Origin: Peribacillus frigoritolerans
GTDB lineage: Bacteria > Bacillota > Bacilli > Bacillales > DSM-1321
Direction: 5' to 3'
DNA: 43,181 nt
NCBI RefSeq assembly: GCF_030676415.1
Contig: NZ_JAUUTW010000039.1
Location: 1-43,181, forward strand
In this document: positions 1 through 8,180 of the stretch, in pieces
Layout: every line of letters starts with the position of its first letter
How positions within the stretch are numbered: position 1 is the first letter of the stretch
The notes under the pieces: model-generated
Databases searched by the model: none
Told to the model about the DNA's origin: nothing
Seen by the model: only the letters and a program-made list of their open reading frames with translations
Translations under genes and position numbers: made by a program

Positions 1-60
1 GAAAGCCGAGGAGGCTCCCCGACCGCCCGCGGAAAGCGAGTGCCTGGAGTGGAAATCAAC
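1..60. repeat. Partial dispersed intergenic repeat
   Basis: G+C-rich segment with the wording of a repeat I recognise from Bacillus/Peribacillus intergenic regions: a gaggctccccgaccgcccgc part followed by ggaaatcaacg at about 51-62. It is cut by the window edge, so its length and mobility cannot be judged. It is far richer in G+C than the DNA after it. The identification is from memory of such repeats; no second copy occurs in this window. Confidence 0.5.
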
Positions 61-80
61 GTCCAAATTGTACAAGCCAT

Positions 81-117
81 AAAAATAGACAAACTCGATT
101 TTCATCGAGTTTGTCTA
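81..117 (-). terminator. Rho-independent terminator
   Basis: A perfect 14-bp inverted repeat (86-99 with 104-117, 4-nt loop) is preceded on the plus strand by a run of A. Read on the minus strand it is a hairpin followed by a T-tract, 43 bases after the stop of the small membrane protein gene at 160-369. Confidence 0.75.
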
Positions 118-124
118 CAGTCTG

Positions 125-153
125 AGCACAACCCTAAATGGGGCTGTGCTTTT
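125..153 (+). terminator. Plus-strand terminator hairpin
   Basis: Arms 125-134 and 141-150 (agcacaaccc / ggggctgtgct, one G-U pair) are followed by tttt. It would stop transcription entering from the left edge, so together with the hairpin at 81-117 it isolates the two sides. Confidence 0.55.
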
Positions 154-159
154 GGTCTA

Positions 160-369
160 TTATAAAGGCATATTTTGATCTTTTTTATCTTTACCAATTA
201 CTCTTATCAATTCATCCAGCTTTTCATTTCTTTCTTGATCTAATCTTGTCTTTGCATTGATGAATTTAATGATCTTAATTATGAAATAAACACTTAAAAC
301 AATAAGTCCTAGATAAAACAAAATCGGTATGATTGCAAAAAGCCCTATTAAACTGCTGGCTTGATCCAT
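160..369 (-). CDS. Small single-pass membrane protein, unknown function
   Basis: A 69-residue protein. One hydrophobic segment at about residues 8-32 (LFAIIPILFYLGLIVLSVYF) is followed by a basic stretch (KIIKFINAKTR) and a charged cytoplasmic tail (LDQERNEKLDELIRVIGKDKK), suggesting N-out/C-in. The start at 369 is preferred because GGAGG lies 8 bases upstream; an in-frame ATG at 423 has no ribosome binding site. The length and layout resemble small Bacillus membrane proteins of the DUF4083 type, but I cannot confirm the family. It is monocistronic, with its own terminator at 81-117. Confidence 0.65.
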   Translation of the reverse strand: MDQASSLIGLFAIIPILFYLGLIVLSVYFIIKIIKFINAKTRLDQERNEKLDELIRVIGKDKKDQNMPL

Positions 370-1386
370 TAATAATTCCTCCTCCCAAATGTAAAATATA
401 GTATTATTATACAGGAAAAACAAAGAAGGCGTCCGATATCCATTTATTATTTAAATTGCGCAAAAAACCTGAAGCTAGCAACATTTTAATAGCACCAATT
501 AGTCATCAGAAAATTTCTTAAGGATAGGGTAAAACAATATTGAAGGATTTGAATCAGAAAAAGGGAGAAGTTTAAATTACCCATTATAAAAACCCTTATT
601 TTATCTATTCAAATATAGACATAAATTAGGGTTTATATATTTTTTGTTACGTTTCTAACATGATAATAAAATAGATAAATTGAATTAAAGAACTTCACAT
701 AATCAGTCAATACTTCTCTAAACCCCACTTATCTCTGTTCTCTACAAAATGTTTTCTAAAAAGAATTTACACTCTAGAACAGTGGAATGAATCACATCAT
801 GGCCATATATTTCGATCTAATTAAAAAATCCCTTATGGATCCCCTTTACATAACCCTTTTATCATTAGGCTTTGCAAAGGCTAATGATATAGGAACGTTG
901 TCAACCTTTTCCGGGTATAAGAGGTTCGTGTATACGTAAGACAAGAGTTTCCAAAAGTCTTGAAACTCCACGATATATCAATCTCCCCCCCATTCCAAGT
1001 CATTTTAAAGCGAGTAAATTTATCTTACTGCCTTTGTAAATCAGTAGATTGATGTTTATTCATGCTTATTAATAGATCTTATATGATGGTTTGAGGAGAT
1101 AATGTGGTTCCTCATACTCACCGACCAGCAAATCTGAGAAGATCCTGGATTATAATGAAGGCTACTTTATTCCCGATTAAGAATACAACCAATCCAGTTT
1201 TATTTCGTATATTAGGGTGACAGAAATTTAAAGGTAAATAGATGCTAAGACAATTTTCAGTTCAAGTAAATCATGGTGAAGTTAAAGATAAGTTCCACCG
1301 ATTTACTACTAAAGTGTAATTCTTTAATTCGAATAAGGTTAGTGTTAACATATAGTGAGTATATCTTCTAATGAAGGGAGCTAATT
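370..1386. other. About 1 kb without a convincing gene
   Basis: A+T-rich DNA with scattered stops. It contains an inverted repeat at 862-887 (tcattag..ctaatga, one central G-G mismatch). Two very short open frames, 1104-1220 (38 codons, GAGGAG just upstream of a GTG) and 1242-1319 (25 codons), match nothing I recognise. The last ~60 bases must hold the rsbQ promoter, but no clean -35/-10 pair stands out. The stretch reads like decayed sequence. Confidence 0.5.
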
Positions 1387-2238
1387 ATGAATCCCAATAT
1401 TTTATTACGTAATAATGTAAAGTTTAAAGGAAGTGGTACACGCCCAATGATATTTGCCCCAGGTTTTGGTTGTGATCAAAATGTCTGGCAATCAGTTGCA
1501 AAAGACTTCGAAGATGAATACCAAATTATCCTATTTGACTATGTTGGGTCAGGTAATTCAGATATACAGGCATATAACGTGGAAAGATACAGTACTCTTG
1601 AAGGGTATGCACAAGACGTACTTGATGTTTGTTCCGCATTAGACCTAAAAGATGCTATATTTGTTGGACACTCTGTTGGATGTGTGATTGGCATGCTGGC
1701 ATCAATTAAACATCCTGAATATTTTTCTAAACTTGTTCTGGTTGGTCCTTCCCCTTGCTACCTGAATCTCCCTAATGATTATTACGGAGGATTCGAGAAA
1801 GAACAACTTTTAGGATTGATTGATATGATGGACAAAAATTATATAGGCTGGGCAACCGCCTTTGCTGGAACGGTAATGAATAATCCAGATCGACCAGAGC
1901 TTAAACGGGACCTAGAGAATCGTTTTTGTTCTACTGATCCTATTATCGCTCGACAATTTGCGGAGGTTACCTTCTTTGCAGACAACCGTAAAGACTTACC
2001 AAAAGTAGAAGTACCATCACTCATTTTACAATGTTCAGAAGATGTTATTGCTCCGTCAGCAGTAGGTGATTATATTCATAAGCATCTTCCTCATAGTACA
2101 TTGAAATTGATGAAAGCAACAGGACACTGTCCACATATTAGTCATCCTGAAGAGACGATATACCTAATCCGTCAGTATTTGGATGAATTTCCAACAAACG
2201 ATTTAAAGAAAGGGATGGGTGTGAATTTTTGTGAATGA
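1387..2238 (+). CDS. rsbQ: RsbQ: alpha/beta hydrolase, sigma-B energy-stress activator
   Basis: A 283-residue alpha/beta hydrolase. The nucleophile elbow GHSVG places Ser96, and the other triad residues fall at Asp219 (CSED) and His247 (TGHCPH), the same numbers as in Bacillus subtilis RsbQ. RsbQ is needed, with the phosphatase RsbP, to signal energy depletion to the RsbV/RsbW/sigma-B switch, probably by supplying or processing a small hydrophobic ligand. A GAAGGGAG ribosome binding site lies about 6 bases before the ATG. Its 3' end overlaps rsbP by 8 nt, as expected for a co-translated pair. The C-terminus runs slightly past the usual length of about 269. The rest of the sigB operon is not in this window. 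Confidence 0.93.
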   Translation: MNPNILLRNNVKFKGSGTRPMIFAPGFGCDQNVWQSVAKDFEDEYQIILFDYVGSGNSDIQAYNVERYSTLEGYAQDVLDVCSALDLKDAIFVGHSVGCVIGMLASIKHPEYFSKLVLVGPSPCYLNLPNDYYGGFEKEQLLGLIDMMDKNYIGWATAFAGTVMNNPDRPELKRDLENRFCSTDPIIARQFAEVTFFADNRKDLPKVEVPSLILQCSEDVIAPSAVGDYIHKHLPHSTLKLMKATGHCPHISHPEETIYLIRQYLDEFPTNDLKKGMGVNFCE

Positions 2239-3442
2239 ACAATTAAATGAGGCACCCTGCGGATATTTGACTTTATCAGAAGAAGATACTATTTTATCCG
2301 TTAACCAAACCTTACATAAAATATTGGGATATAATCTCGATCAATTGAAAGGACAGCATATTAATTTTATCCTTTCGGCTTCTGCTGTACTCTTTCATCA
2401 GCTTTACCTGGTTCCTCTGATTAAGTTAGAAAATCGCATTGAGGAAATATATATATCCTTAAAGTCTGTAGATGATGAAGAAATACCTGTGTTACTCAAC
2501 GCTGTTCGAAGAGAGCGGGATGGAAGAACTATTATTGAGTGTGTGGTGATTCCAATGCGAAAAAGAAACGAATTGGAAAATGAGCTTCTTAGAGCGAAAA
2601 AAGAGGCAGTGACAGCTCTAAATGCTAGGAATAAGGCTTATTCTGATTTAGAGAATGCTCATGAAACGATGAAAATGCAAAAGGATAAACTTATTGAATT
2701 GAACGAAAAAAACGAAAAATACAAAGTAGATATAGAAAGAGAATTGGATCTTGCCAAAAAAATCCAAGAGACACTATTAACTGTTCCTATCATTAATGAA
2801 CACCTTGAAATTCAAGCGTATTATAAAGGCTCCAATCAATTATCAGGTGATTTATATGGATTTTACCAAATTGACGCCCAAAGGTATGGCCTTATCATAC
2901 TTGATGTGATGGGGCACGGGCTTTCTTCAGCTCTAATAACCATGTCACTTCATTCCATATTTCAGAGATTAATTTTGAAAGGTTCTGAAGTGAAAACTGT
3001 GATGAAGGAATTAGATGATCATCTTCATTCTTTATTCAAAAACACAAGTGAATCTTCGCATTACTGCACAGCCGTCTACCTTTTAATCGATACTGATAAG
3101 AGAGAAATTAATTATATCAATGCAGGCCATCCTTCCGTTCTTTTACAGGATATAAACGGAAAACAATATCACTTGCGTTCCAATCGGCCTCCACTCGGGA
3201 TGTTTGAAGATATAACTTTTAAAACAAATACCCTTACATACAATAAGGACAGTAAGCTGTGCCTTTATACAGATGGAGTTGAAGAACCTCTAGGTTCAGA
3301 CCGTTTATGCTCATTGTTAAAGAACTATTCGGCTGTCCCTTTATCTGCACTTAAAGAGGAAATTATACATTCGCTTAGAAATGAAGAGGACACTGACCAG
3401 CGTAAAGATGACCAATGTCTTATTTTAGTTAAACTAAAATAA
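2231..3442 (+). CDS. rsbP: RsbP: PAS/PP2C phosphatase of the sigma-B pathway
   Basis: 403 residues, the size of B. subtilis RsbP. An N-terminal PAS sensor covers about 5-110 ([22 protein letters not shown]). A coiled-coil linker follows at about 112-180, then a SpoIIE-type PP2C phosphatase at about 185-403. Metal-binding motifs are visible: SGD at 205-207, DVMGHG at 225-230, YTDGVEE, and the C-terminal KDDQ. In the known pathway RsbP dephosphorylates RsbV, which frees sigma-B from RsbW under energy stress. Translation starts at GTG 2231, inside the end of rsbQ, so the two are translationally coupled. Confidence 0.93.
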   Translation: MNEQLNEAPCGYLTLSEEDTILSVNQTLHKILGYNLDQLKGQHINFILSASAVLFHQLYLVPLIKLENRIEEIYISLKSVDDEEIPVLLNAVRRERDGRTIIECVVIPMRKRNELENELLRAKKEAVTALNARNKAYSDLENAHETMKMQKDKLIELNEKNEKYKVDIERELDLAKKIQETLLTVPIINEHLEIQAYYKGSNQLSGDLYGFYQIDAQRYGLIILDVMGHGLSSALITMSLHSIFQRLILKGSEVKTVMKELDDHLHSLFKNTSESSHYCTAVYLLIDTDKREINYINAGHPSVLLQDINGKQYHLRSNRPPLGMFEDITFKTNTLTYNKDSKLCLYTDGVEEPLGSDRLCSLLKNYSAVPLSALKEEIIHSLRNEEDTDQRKDDQCLILVKLK

Positions 3443-3449
3443 GACATTG
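3413..3449. terminator. Long hairpin across the rsbP stop codon
   Basis: Two 18-bp arms (3413-3430 and 3432-3449) are perfectly complementary around one base, so the stem includes the last codons and stop of rsbP. It is mostly A+T pairs and has no T-tract after it, so it may act as an mRNA 3' stabiliser or weak terminator. Confidence 0.5.
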
Positions 3450-3896
3450 GGGCTGTGCAATCCGTTATATAAACTAATACAGTTGCTGTTCAATTTCCAG
3501 GGATTAACTTTAGCTCAATAAACCTTTATTATTCTATATCCCTTACTTTACATCATAAATTTTAAATCTCTATAGAGAACCTTAATGGTTTCATCTTTTT
3601 TACCTGCAGATGTAGTTGAAGCTGCAATAAACAGTTTAGTAATTGGAATAAACTATAACAAATGATGAGCTATCTTTTTATGGGTTGCTTCTATTTTTTA
3701 CGCAAAATTATTTCTAAGAATTACGTAATATAAATAATAAATTGACAGCGTCCGATCCAAAAATCATCCACCTCCCAGCACACTTCGCCAATCCATAACC
3801 AGCTCTCTATTTATTTATTTTCATTCGCTTTGTTCCATTTGCCTCCCAATGCTTTCCATCTTATAATTAAATTATTAAAAAGGAAGGGGAATACAA
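3450..3896. other. Intergenic stretch, nothing recognised
   Basis: About 450 bp of A+T-rich DNA with no credible open frame on either strand. The last ~60 bases hold the leader of the gene starting at 3897. Confidence 0.5.
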
Positions 3897-4142
3897 ATGA
3901 ACGAAGGTAGAGATCCATTCGTTTCTTCACTCGCTTCTCATTTAAACATGCGGCTTACTCGTTTGGCAGAAGAAAGGGATATCCCACTGGAAAGATTGTT
4001 TGATAAATCCATCGAATTGCTACTTGAATATATGGAAGACAATGAATTGATCAATGACCATGTTAAGTTAAACAATGTCGAAGCGATTAATAAAAATAAT
4101 GAAATCATTCAGCAAAGCAGGCAGATCCTTAAGAAAGACTAG
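3897..4142 (+). CDS. Small helical protein, unknown function
   Basis: 81 residues, charged and predicted almost fully helical: a helix with LASHLNMRLTRLAEERDIP, a second at LERLFDKSIELLLEYMEDNE, then a polar tail. The helix-turn-helix-like spacing and the residue pattern (RLAEERDIPLERLFDKSIELLL) resemble a ribbon-helix-helix or small regulatory protein, but this is a guess. A strong AAGGAAGGGG precedes the ATG by about 8 bases, and a terminator at 4146-4179 closes a single-gene transcript. Not recognised as a named family. Confidence 0.7.
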   Translation: MNEGRDPFVSSLASHLNMRLTRLAEERDIPLERLFDKSIELLLEYMEDNELINDHVKLNNVEAINKNNEIIQQSRQILKKD

Positions 4143-4145
4143 CTT

Positions 4146-4179
4146 AAAAACACTCAGCCATCACGGTTGAGTGTTTTTT
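4146..4179 (+). terminator. Rho-independent terminator
   Basis: Stem aacactcagcc / ggttgagtgtt (one G-U pair) with a short loop and a run of six T, starting 4 bases after the stop of the gene at 3897-4142. Confidence 0.85.
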
Positions 4180-4248
4180 CATCTTTATATATTTCCAGCG
4201 CACTTTCCACTAATATATCCCACACAATCTACAACTTCACATCCAAAT

Positions 4249-4273
4249 AAAAAAGGCAGCCACTAGGACCGCC
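4249..4273 (-). terminator. Minus-strand terminator of the Cys-rich gene
   Basis: On the minus strand a 7-bp stem (4267-4273 with 4255-4261, two G-U pairs) is followed by TTTTTTATTT. It lies 43 bases after the stop of the small gene at 4317-4442 and supports that gene being transcribed on its own. Confidence 0.6.
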
Positions 4274-4316
4274 TCTGTCGAACAACTTTTTTACAGTTGC
4301 TTCATTCTTTTAGTGA

Positions 4317-4442
4317 TTAATAAAAACGTCGCTTGTTTTTTTTGCATTTACATTTACATTTACAACGCTTTCCAGGAAACCATACTGTACTTGGATCATT
4401 GTTCTCAAAACATTTTTCTTCATAACAACAATTTAGCTCCAT
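4317..4442 (-). CDS. 41-residue Cys-rich basic protein with CKCKCKC run
   Basis: A short frame on the minus strand encoding 41 residues. It begins MELNCCYEEKCFEN and carries a C-K-C-K-C-K-C run at residues 27-33 followed by a basic end (KKNKRRFY). There are seven cysteines in all: C5, C6, C11 and the four of the run. The ribosome binding site is excellent (AAGGAGGG, 8 bases before ATG) and a terminator follows at 4249-4273, so I believe it is a real gene. Tiny Cys/Lys-rich proteins in sporeformers are often spore-coat components or metal binders, but there is no direct evidence of function here. Confidence 0.7.
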   Translation of the reverse strand: MELNCCYEEKCFENNDPSTVWFPGKRCKCKCKCKKNKRRFY

Positions 4443-4530
4443 CCTAACACCCTCCTTACTATTGTATATGCATAGACTGATTGAAGGTGTGGACAAGTTG
4501 CTGAAAATTTAGAAGTGAATGCGAATTAAT

Positions 4531-5265
4531 TCATTTTCCATGATTCTGGACAATTTCCAATGTATGTGGAAGCAAACTGATATCTCCCCATTTTATGACC
4601 AGGAATAACGATTTTCGTATCTTTAAATTCTTCATTGTATTTGGCCAAGCTTCCATGTTAGCTTCATAAATGATCCCCGAATTCTTTTGTTCCAGTGCAA
4701 AAATCATATCACCAATTAATAAGTTATACTTTGGAAGCCATATCGTCATGTTATCAGAAGTATATTTCGATTTTCATATTCCCAACTTTTAAAGTGGATG
4801 CCATTGAATTCAGTGAAGGATCAGGCATAGGATAGTTGAACTCTTCTGCCAATCTTGCAGTTTCAGAGTACTTACCGTTTTTATTTTTTGATCCAATAAA
4901 GCCTGTATACCACCGATTCTATCGTATTTGTGGTGAGTTATTATAGCCAGCTTGACAGGTTTTTTGAATTCCTTATTTATTATATTCAATAATTGCTTTG
5001 CCAGAATATCGTCCCAAGCTGCATCAACTAAGACGATTCCTTTTGAAGTATTAAGAACCAGACCATTCGCACCAATCTTATTACCTTGGATTTCTGTATA
5101 TGTTGTATGTACCCATACATCCTTTTTTAATTGAGTTAGAACTACTGATCCATCCTCACTGGTTATTACCGTTTTTTGATTTTGTTTCAAGTGCTGAAAC
5201 CGGTGTCGCAATGTTTAGTAATAAAAAACAAAAACTTGCTATTAAAAACCCTTTTTTTAACTCAT
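4531..5265 (-). pseudogene. Decayed subclass B1 metallo-beta-lactamase (BcII-like)
   Basis: Pieces in different frames line up end to end with a B1 lactamase of the B. cereus BcII kind. A signal peptide (GFLIASFCFLLLNIATPVSA) follows ATG 5265 but is broken at codon 2, apparently by one lost base. Then come QKTVI..VWVHT and NGLVLNTSKGIVLVDAAWDD at about 4990-5170, LAEEFNYP and LKVGNMKIEIYF in a second frame, and MTIWLPKYNLLIGD in a third. Metal-site residues are damaged. The HxHxD motif reads HHKYD (second His lost), the segment with His196 is deleted after IEIYF, GGC(Cys221) reads GDM, and the PGH motif is in another frame from its surroundings. It cannot make an active enzyme. It faces away from the fhuD-like gene. 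Confidence 0.88.
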
Positions 5266-5761
5266 ATAACTCTTCCTTTCTATACTATATTTATAGAATT
5301 ATATATACTTCCAAATTTTAGTTCAAATATATATGACTTCCCAACGGTTAAATCATAATATAATTATGTAAATAGATAAAAAAATTGATTTTACACATAA
5401 ATCAATAAAAAAACTAGAACGAAAAGTACGAAAAATCGATTTAGCGAAAAACCAGGGTCCACAGCAAATATGTTTTGAAACAATGTTTTATCAAATCAGT
5501 ACGAGCAACCCTTATTTTTCAAAATAAGGGTTGCTTTATGCGAAAGTGAAAATACAGGAATATCAACGGGATGAAATACCTCGCTAAACTTTGTATTTTT
5601 TATACAAGGGAAGATATTTTGCGGTATTGGGTTCCCCTATTTCTGCATGTATTGCCATAGCTTCGCTTGTCATAAGAAATCAACGTCCCAACCAGCTCAA
5701 ACATGTTTCTACAAGTAAGGGTGACAGTTGTACACAGAGTTTAGCAATCTGGCTAAATTTA
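5266..5761. other. Intergenic stretch with one strong hairpin
   Basis: A+T-rich DNA upstream of the siderophore-binding gene with no credible gene. A perfect 15-bp inverted repeat, 5504-5518 with 5521-5535 (agcaaccctt arm), has a 2-nt loop and resembles a terminator or attenuator without a clear owner. A 69-codon frame at 5591-5800 has no ribosome binding site and runs into the Fur boxes, so I do not call it. Confidence 0.5.
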
Positions 5762-5819
5762 TTGACAATGATTATCATTCCTATTAATATGTTGATATAG
5801 TCATTGAAAATGAATATCA
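5762..5819 (+). promoter_or_regulatory. Promoter with two Fur boxes
   Basis: A consensus -35 (ttgaca, 5762-5767) overlaps a 7-1-7 Fur box at 5763-5777 (tgacaatgattatca, one mismatch to TGATAATNATTATCA). A second copy at 5805-5819 (tgaaaatgaatatca) has two mismatches. A weak -10 (taatat) can be placed at 5785-5790 with a 17-base spacer. The layout predicts iron-dependent repression of the lipoprotein gene that starts at 5886. Confidence 0.85.
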
Positions 5820-5885
5820 TTACCAATTAGAAACTTTTTTGATATGTTTTTAACCTACTCTATAATTAATAAGGAGAAAATCAGA

Positions 5886-6800
5886 ATGAAAAAGCTATTC
5901 ATCCCCTTCCTACTCTTGTTCGTACTTATTCTTAGTGCTTGCGGGAACAAAGAGACAGCGAACGAAAATAATGCATCCAAGGCTAAAAAAGAAACAGTTA
6001 CATATCAATCAGAAACTGGCCCTATTGAGATTCCTAAAAACCCAAAAAGAATAATTGCTCTCTCTAATGGACCTAATGTATTGGCTTTAGAAGGTAATGT
6101 CGTTGGGATAGACCAATGGACTAATATGAATCCACTTTTTAAAGAAAGACTAAAGGGAGTGGAAGTCGTATCAGAAGATAACCTCGAGAAAATCATTGAA
6201 CTGGAACCGGATCTAATCATAGCGGGTTCCGAGATGAAAAATATTGGAAAGCTAAATGAAATTGCTCCAACTGTAGTATTCACTTGGGGAAAATTAGATT
6301 ATTTATCACAGCAAATAGAAATCGGAAAACTCTTAAACAAAGAAAAGGAAGCAAAAGAATGGGTTAATGATTTCGAAACGCGTGCAGAATCAGCAGGAAA
6401 AGCGATACGTGCAAAAATTGGTGAAGATGCAACCGTTTCTGTAATTGAAAATGATGCCAAAGAATTTTATGTATTTGGAAATAATTATGCACGCGGAACA
6501 GAAATATTGTATCAAGCAATGGATTTGAAAATGCCTGAAAAAGTAAAAGAAAAGGCACTTAAATCCGGCATTTATGTCCTCTCATCGGAAGTGCTTCCTG
6601 AGTATACTGGAGATTATATTATCTTTAGTAAAAACCCAGATGTTGTTAATTCATTTGTGGAGACCGATACGTGGAAAAATATACCTGCAGTTAAGAACGA
6701 TCGTGTATTTGAAATAAATAGTAAAGCATCCACCTACAGTGATCCAATCACTTTAGAGCACCTTCTGGAATTTTTCGAAAAATCATTTCTTAACAAATAG
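5886..6800 (+). CDS. fhuD: Iron-siderophore ABC transporter binding lipoprotein (FhuD-like)
   Basis: 304 residues from ATG 5886, chosen for the AAGGAG about 9 bases upstream over an upstream in-frame ATG at 5844. A lipoprotein signal peptide ends in the lipobox LSAC, giving lipidated Cys19. The rest is a periplasmic-binding-protein fold with family marks IPKNPKRIIAL, LEPDLIIAGS, EIAPTV and GDYIIF, like hydroxamate-siderophore binding FhuD. It would deliver a ferric siderophore to a membrane permease on the outer face of the membrane. No permease or ATPase gene lies nearby, so it must share a transporter encoded elsewhere. The two Fur boxes upstream support the iron role; the exact siderophore is not known. 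Confidence 0.85.
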   Translation: MKKLFIPFLLLFVLILSACGNKETANENNASKAKKETVTYQSETGPIEIPKNPKRIIALSNGPNVLALEGNVVGIDQWTNMNPLFKERLKGVEVVSEDNLEKIIELEPDLIIAGSEMKNIGKLNEIAPTVVFTWGKLDYLSQQIEIGKLLNKEKEAKEWVNDFETRAESAGKAIRAKIGEDATVSVIENDAKEFYVFGNNYARGTEILYQAMDLKMPEKVKEKALKSGIYVLSSEVLPEYTGDYIIFSKNPDVVNSFVETDTWKNIPAVKNDRVFEINSKASTYSDPITLEHLLEFFEKSFLNK

Positions 6801-6805
6801 TATGC

Positions 6806-6843
6806 AAAGAAGGAATTCTTTAAATGAGAATTCCTTCTTTAAT
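6806..6843 (+). terminator. Rho-independent terminator
   Basis: A 14-bp perfect stem (6806-6819 with 6827-6840, aaagaaggaattct arm) and a 7-nt loop start 5 bases after the stop of the siderophore-binding gene. The flanking A and T make it usable in both directions. Confidence 0.85.
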
Positions 6844-6876
6844 GTGTTTAACACTTGAACTTCTTCTTAGAATAAC

Positions 6877-6910
6877 AAAAAAGTACTTGATGACTAACAG
6901 GCAATCAAGT
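6877..6910 (-). terminator. Terminator at the end of the toxin locus
   Basis: On the minus strand acttgat (rc of 6904-6910) pairs with 6885-6891 and is followed by six T (plus-strand A at 6877-6882). It sits just past the last decayed toxin cassette. Confidence 0.55.
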
Positions 6911-6921
6911 GTCCTTCTTGT

Positions 6922-7274
6922 TTAATTTTCTTCAAATTCTTTCATTCTCTCTATTAAATCTAAATCTAGCTGTTCTTTTTTGGTTATAAATTTTATTCAA
7001 AATACTTAAATGTGACATGTTTATAGTTGTTTCCATACGCCGTAGCTAATTCTTCGACCCTAATCCGGAGAGGTACTTCCACCTTACCGATTTCCCTGCC
7101 TAAGGCTTGAACCTTCCGAACCTGCTTTTGCGCAAATTCCTTGCTGTAAGTGACGAACTTTGTACCACTCGCTACATTATCGGCGACTTTGGCCGCACCT
7201 GCCACACCGCCGATTCCGAGTCCCATCAACAGGCCGTTCTGGCGCTGTTCCTCGGTTAGCTTTACCACCGTCAT
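6922..7274 (-). pseudogene. Truncated LXG pre-toxin linker (third cassette remnant)
   Basis: A 93-codon frame (6993-7274) contains LTEEQRQNGLLMGLGIGG and AAKVADNVASGTKFV, clearly homologous to the pre-toxin linker at residues 378-427 of the full toxin (10424-12364) but more diverged than the orphan copy at 9031-9942. After about residue 60 it changes to an unrelated short tail (VEVPLRIRVEELATAYG). Another frame at 6922-6990 ends in KEQLDLDLIERMKEFEEN, possibly the end of a lost toxin or immunity gene. There is no LXG domain and no ribosome binding site, so it is a relic. Confidence 0.75.
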
Positions 7275-7387
7275 TCACCGCAAACTTCTGTACGATAAAT
7301 TTTGTCAAACATTATTTATAACCAAGTGTTATCTATACTCTCTTAGTACCAAACTATTTATTCGGCACTATGTAGCCCCCAAAAAAA

Positions 7388-7443
7388 GAAACCTTGAAAG
7401 GTATTTAGCCAATCAAGGGGTTAAAAAAGCATTTCAAGGTTTC
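7388..7443 (-). terminator. Terminator after the YezG-like immunity gene
   Basis: Perfect 12-bp arms (7388-7399 with 7432-7443, gaaaccttgaaa) enclose a loop that can fold a second way (ccttga..tcaagg, 7392-7418). On the minus strand a run of seven T follows. Similar wording recurs at 8478-8510, so both cassettes carry a related terminator. Confidence 0.7.
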
Positions 7444-7457
7444 ATTATATATATGTT

Positions 7458-7868
7458 TTAGTTTAGATATTCAGCTTCCCATTTATCTTGTTTTTCTACA
7501 GGGCTAAGTTCCGAGATATCCTCATATCCATAATTCATTTTCATTTTTCCTGTGTTATCTAAAATGAAAGTTAGGTTAGTCCATAGTTCCTGTTCTTGCT
7601 CCTTAAATTCTTCGTGTAATCTCGAAAAACAATTATACAATTCATTATCAAGCCCCTCAAACTCTTCCTCATCAACATTAAATAAATCAGTTATATCTAG
7701 ACTATATACTGGTTCCCCTCCAGTTTCAGGGTAATAGTAGAAAAAAACTTTTTTATAATCTTCTCTATACTCAGCGTATAAAATGATTTGTTTCCAATCC
7801 TCTGGAATTATATTTACTAATGTATTCGCAATTTGTTGATATGTCTGCTCCATTATTTTAGTTTCCAT
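7458..7868 (-). CDS. YezG-family (DUF600) immunity protein
   Basis: 136 acidic residues. The family signature runs through MEQTYQQIANTLVNIIPEDW, FFYYYPETG, PVYSLDI, and a long helix ending in ELWTNLTFILDNTGKMKM. YezG-type proteins neutralise the nuclease tips of YeeF-like LXG toxins; in B. subtilis yezG follows yeeF. Here the gene follows a wrecked nuclease tip (7895-8180), so it is probably an intact immunity gene outliving its toxin. The start at 7868 has AGGAGG 9 bases upstream. It is paralogous to the protein at 8545-9030 but clearly different in sequence, which suggests different partner toxins. Confidence 0.85.
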   Translation of the reverse strand: METKIMEQTYQQIANTLVNIIPEDWKQIILYAEYREDYKKVFFYYYPETGGEPVYSLDITDLFNVDEEEFEGLDNELYNCFSRLHEEFKEQEQELWTNLTFILDNTGKMKMNYGYEDISELSPVEKQDKWEAEYLN

Positions 7869-7894
7869 CCCACTAACCTCCTAAATAATTAGTT

Positions 7895-8180
7895 AATCTA
7901 TCTGATATTTTTCACCATCTATTGCAAAGTGAATTTAAACTCACTCGGTCTAGCTGAATGCGCCTCATATATTGGTTATACTTTAATAGTTACTTCTTTC
8001 CCCTCTAATAGAGCCTTCTTCCATGTATTCTCTAGATTCACTCCTATTTAAAGTAGCATTCATAGGTACTAAGTTATCAATTTCATCAGAACCTTTAAAT
8101 TTACTCCATTCTTCTGGAATCATCTCATTTACAGTTTGAGCTATTTTCTGATAATAATCATTCAGTTTTGATTCATTCAT
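7895..8180 (-). pseudogene. Immunity/toxin fusion scar
   Basis: The frame opens as a YezG-like immunity protein (MNESKLNDYYQKIAQTVNEM then IPEEWSKF) and after ~25 residues turns into the end of a nuclease toxin tip (DEIDNLVPMNATLNRSE). After stops the tip continues in another frame as PIYEAHSARPSEFKF. The intact tip at 9031-9942 has the matching order IDNIVAMNGNVN and PIYEGQSLRPSRFEI. In a normal cassette the toxin comes before its immunity gene, so an immunity start joined to a toxin end means a deletion fused two neighbouring cassettes. It is not functional. Confidence 0.8.

Noticed and set aside
1104..1220. 38-codon frame with GAGGAG near a GTG upstream of rsbQ
   Set aside because: Spacing is too short, the sequence resembles nothing known, and the surroundings look decayed.
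5591..5800. 69-codon plus-strand frame upstream of the siderophore-binding gene
   Set aside because: No ribosome binding site, and it runs across the promoter and first Fur box.
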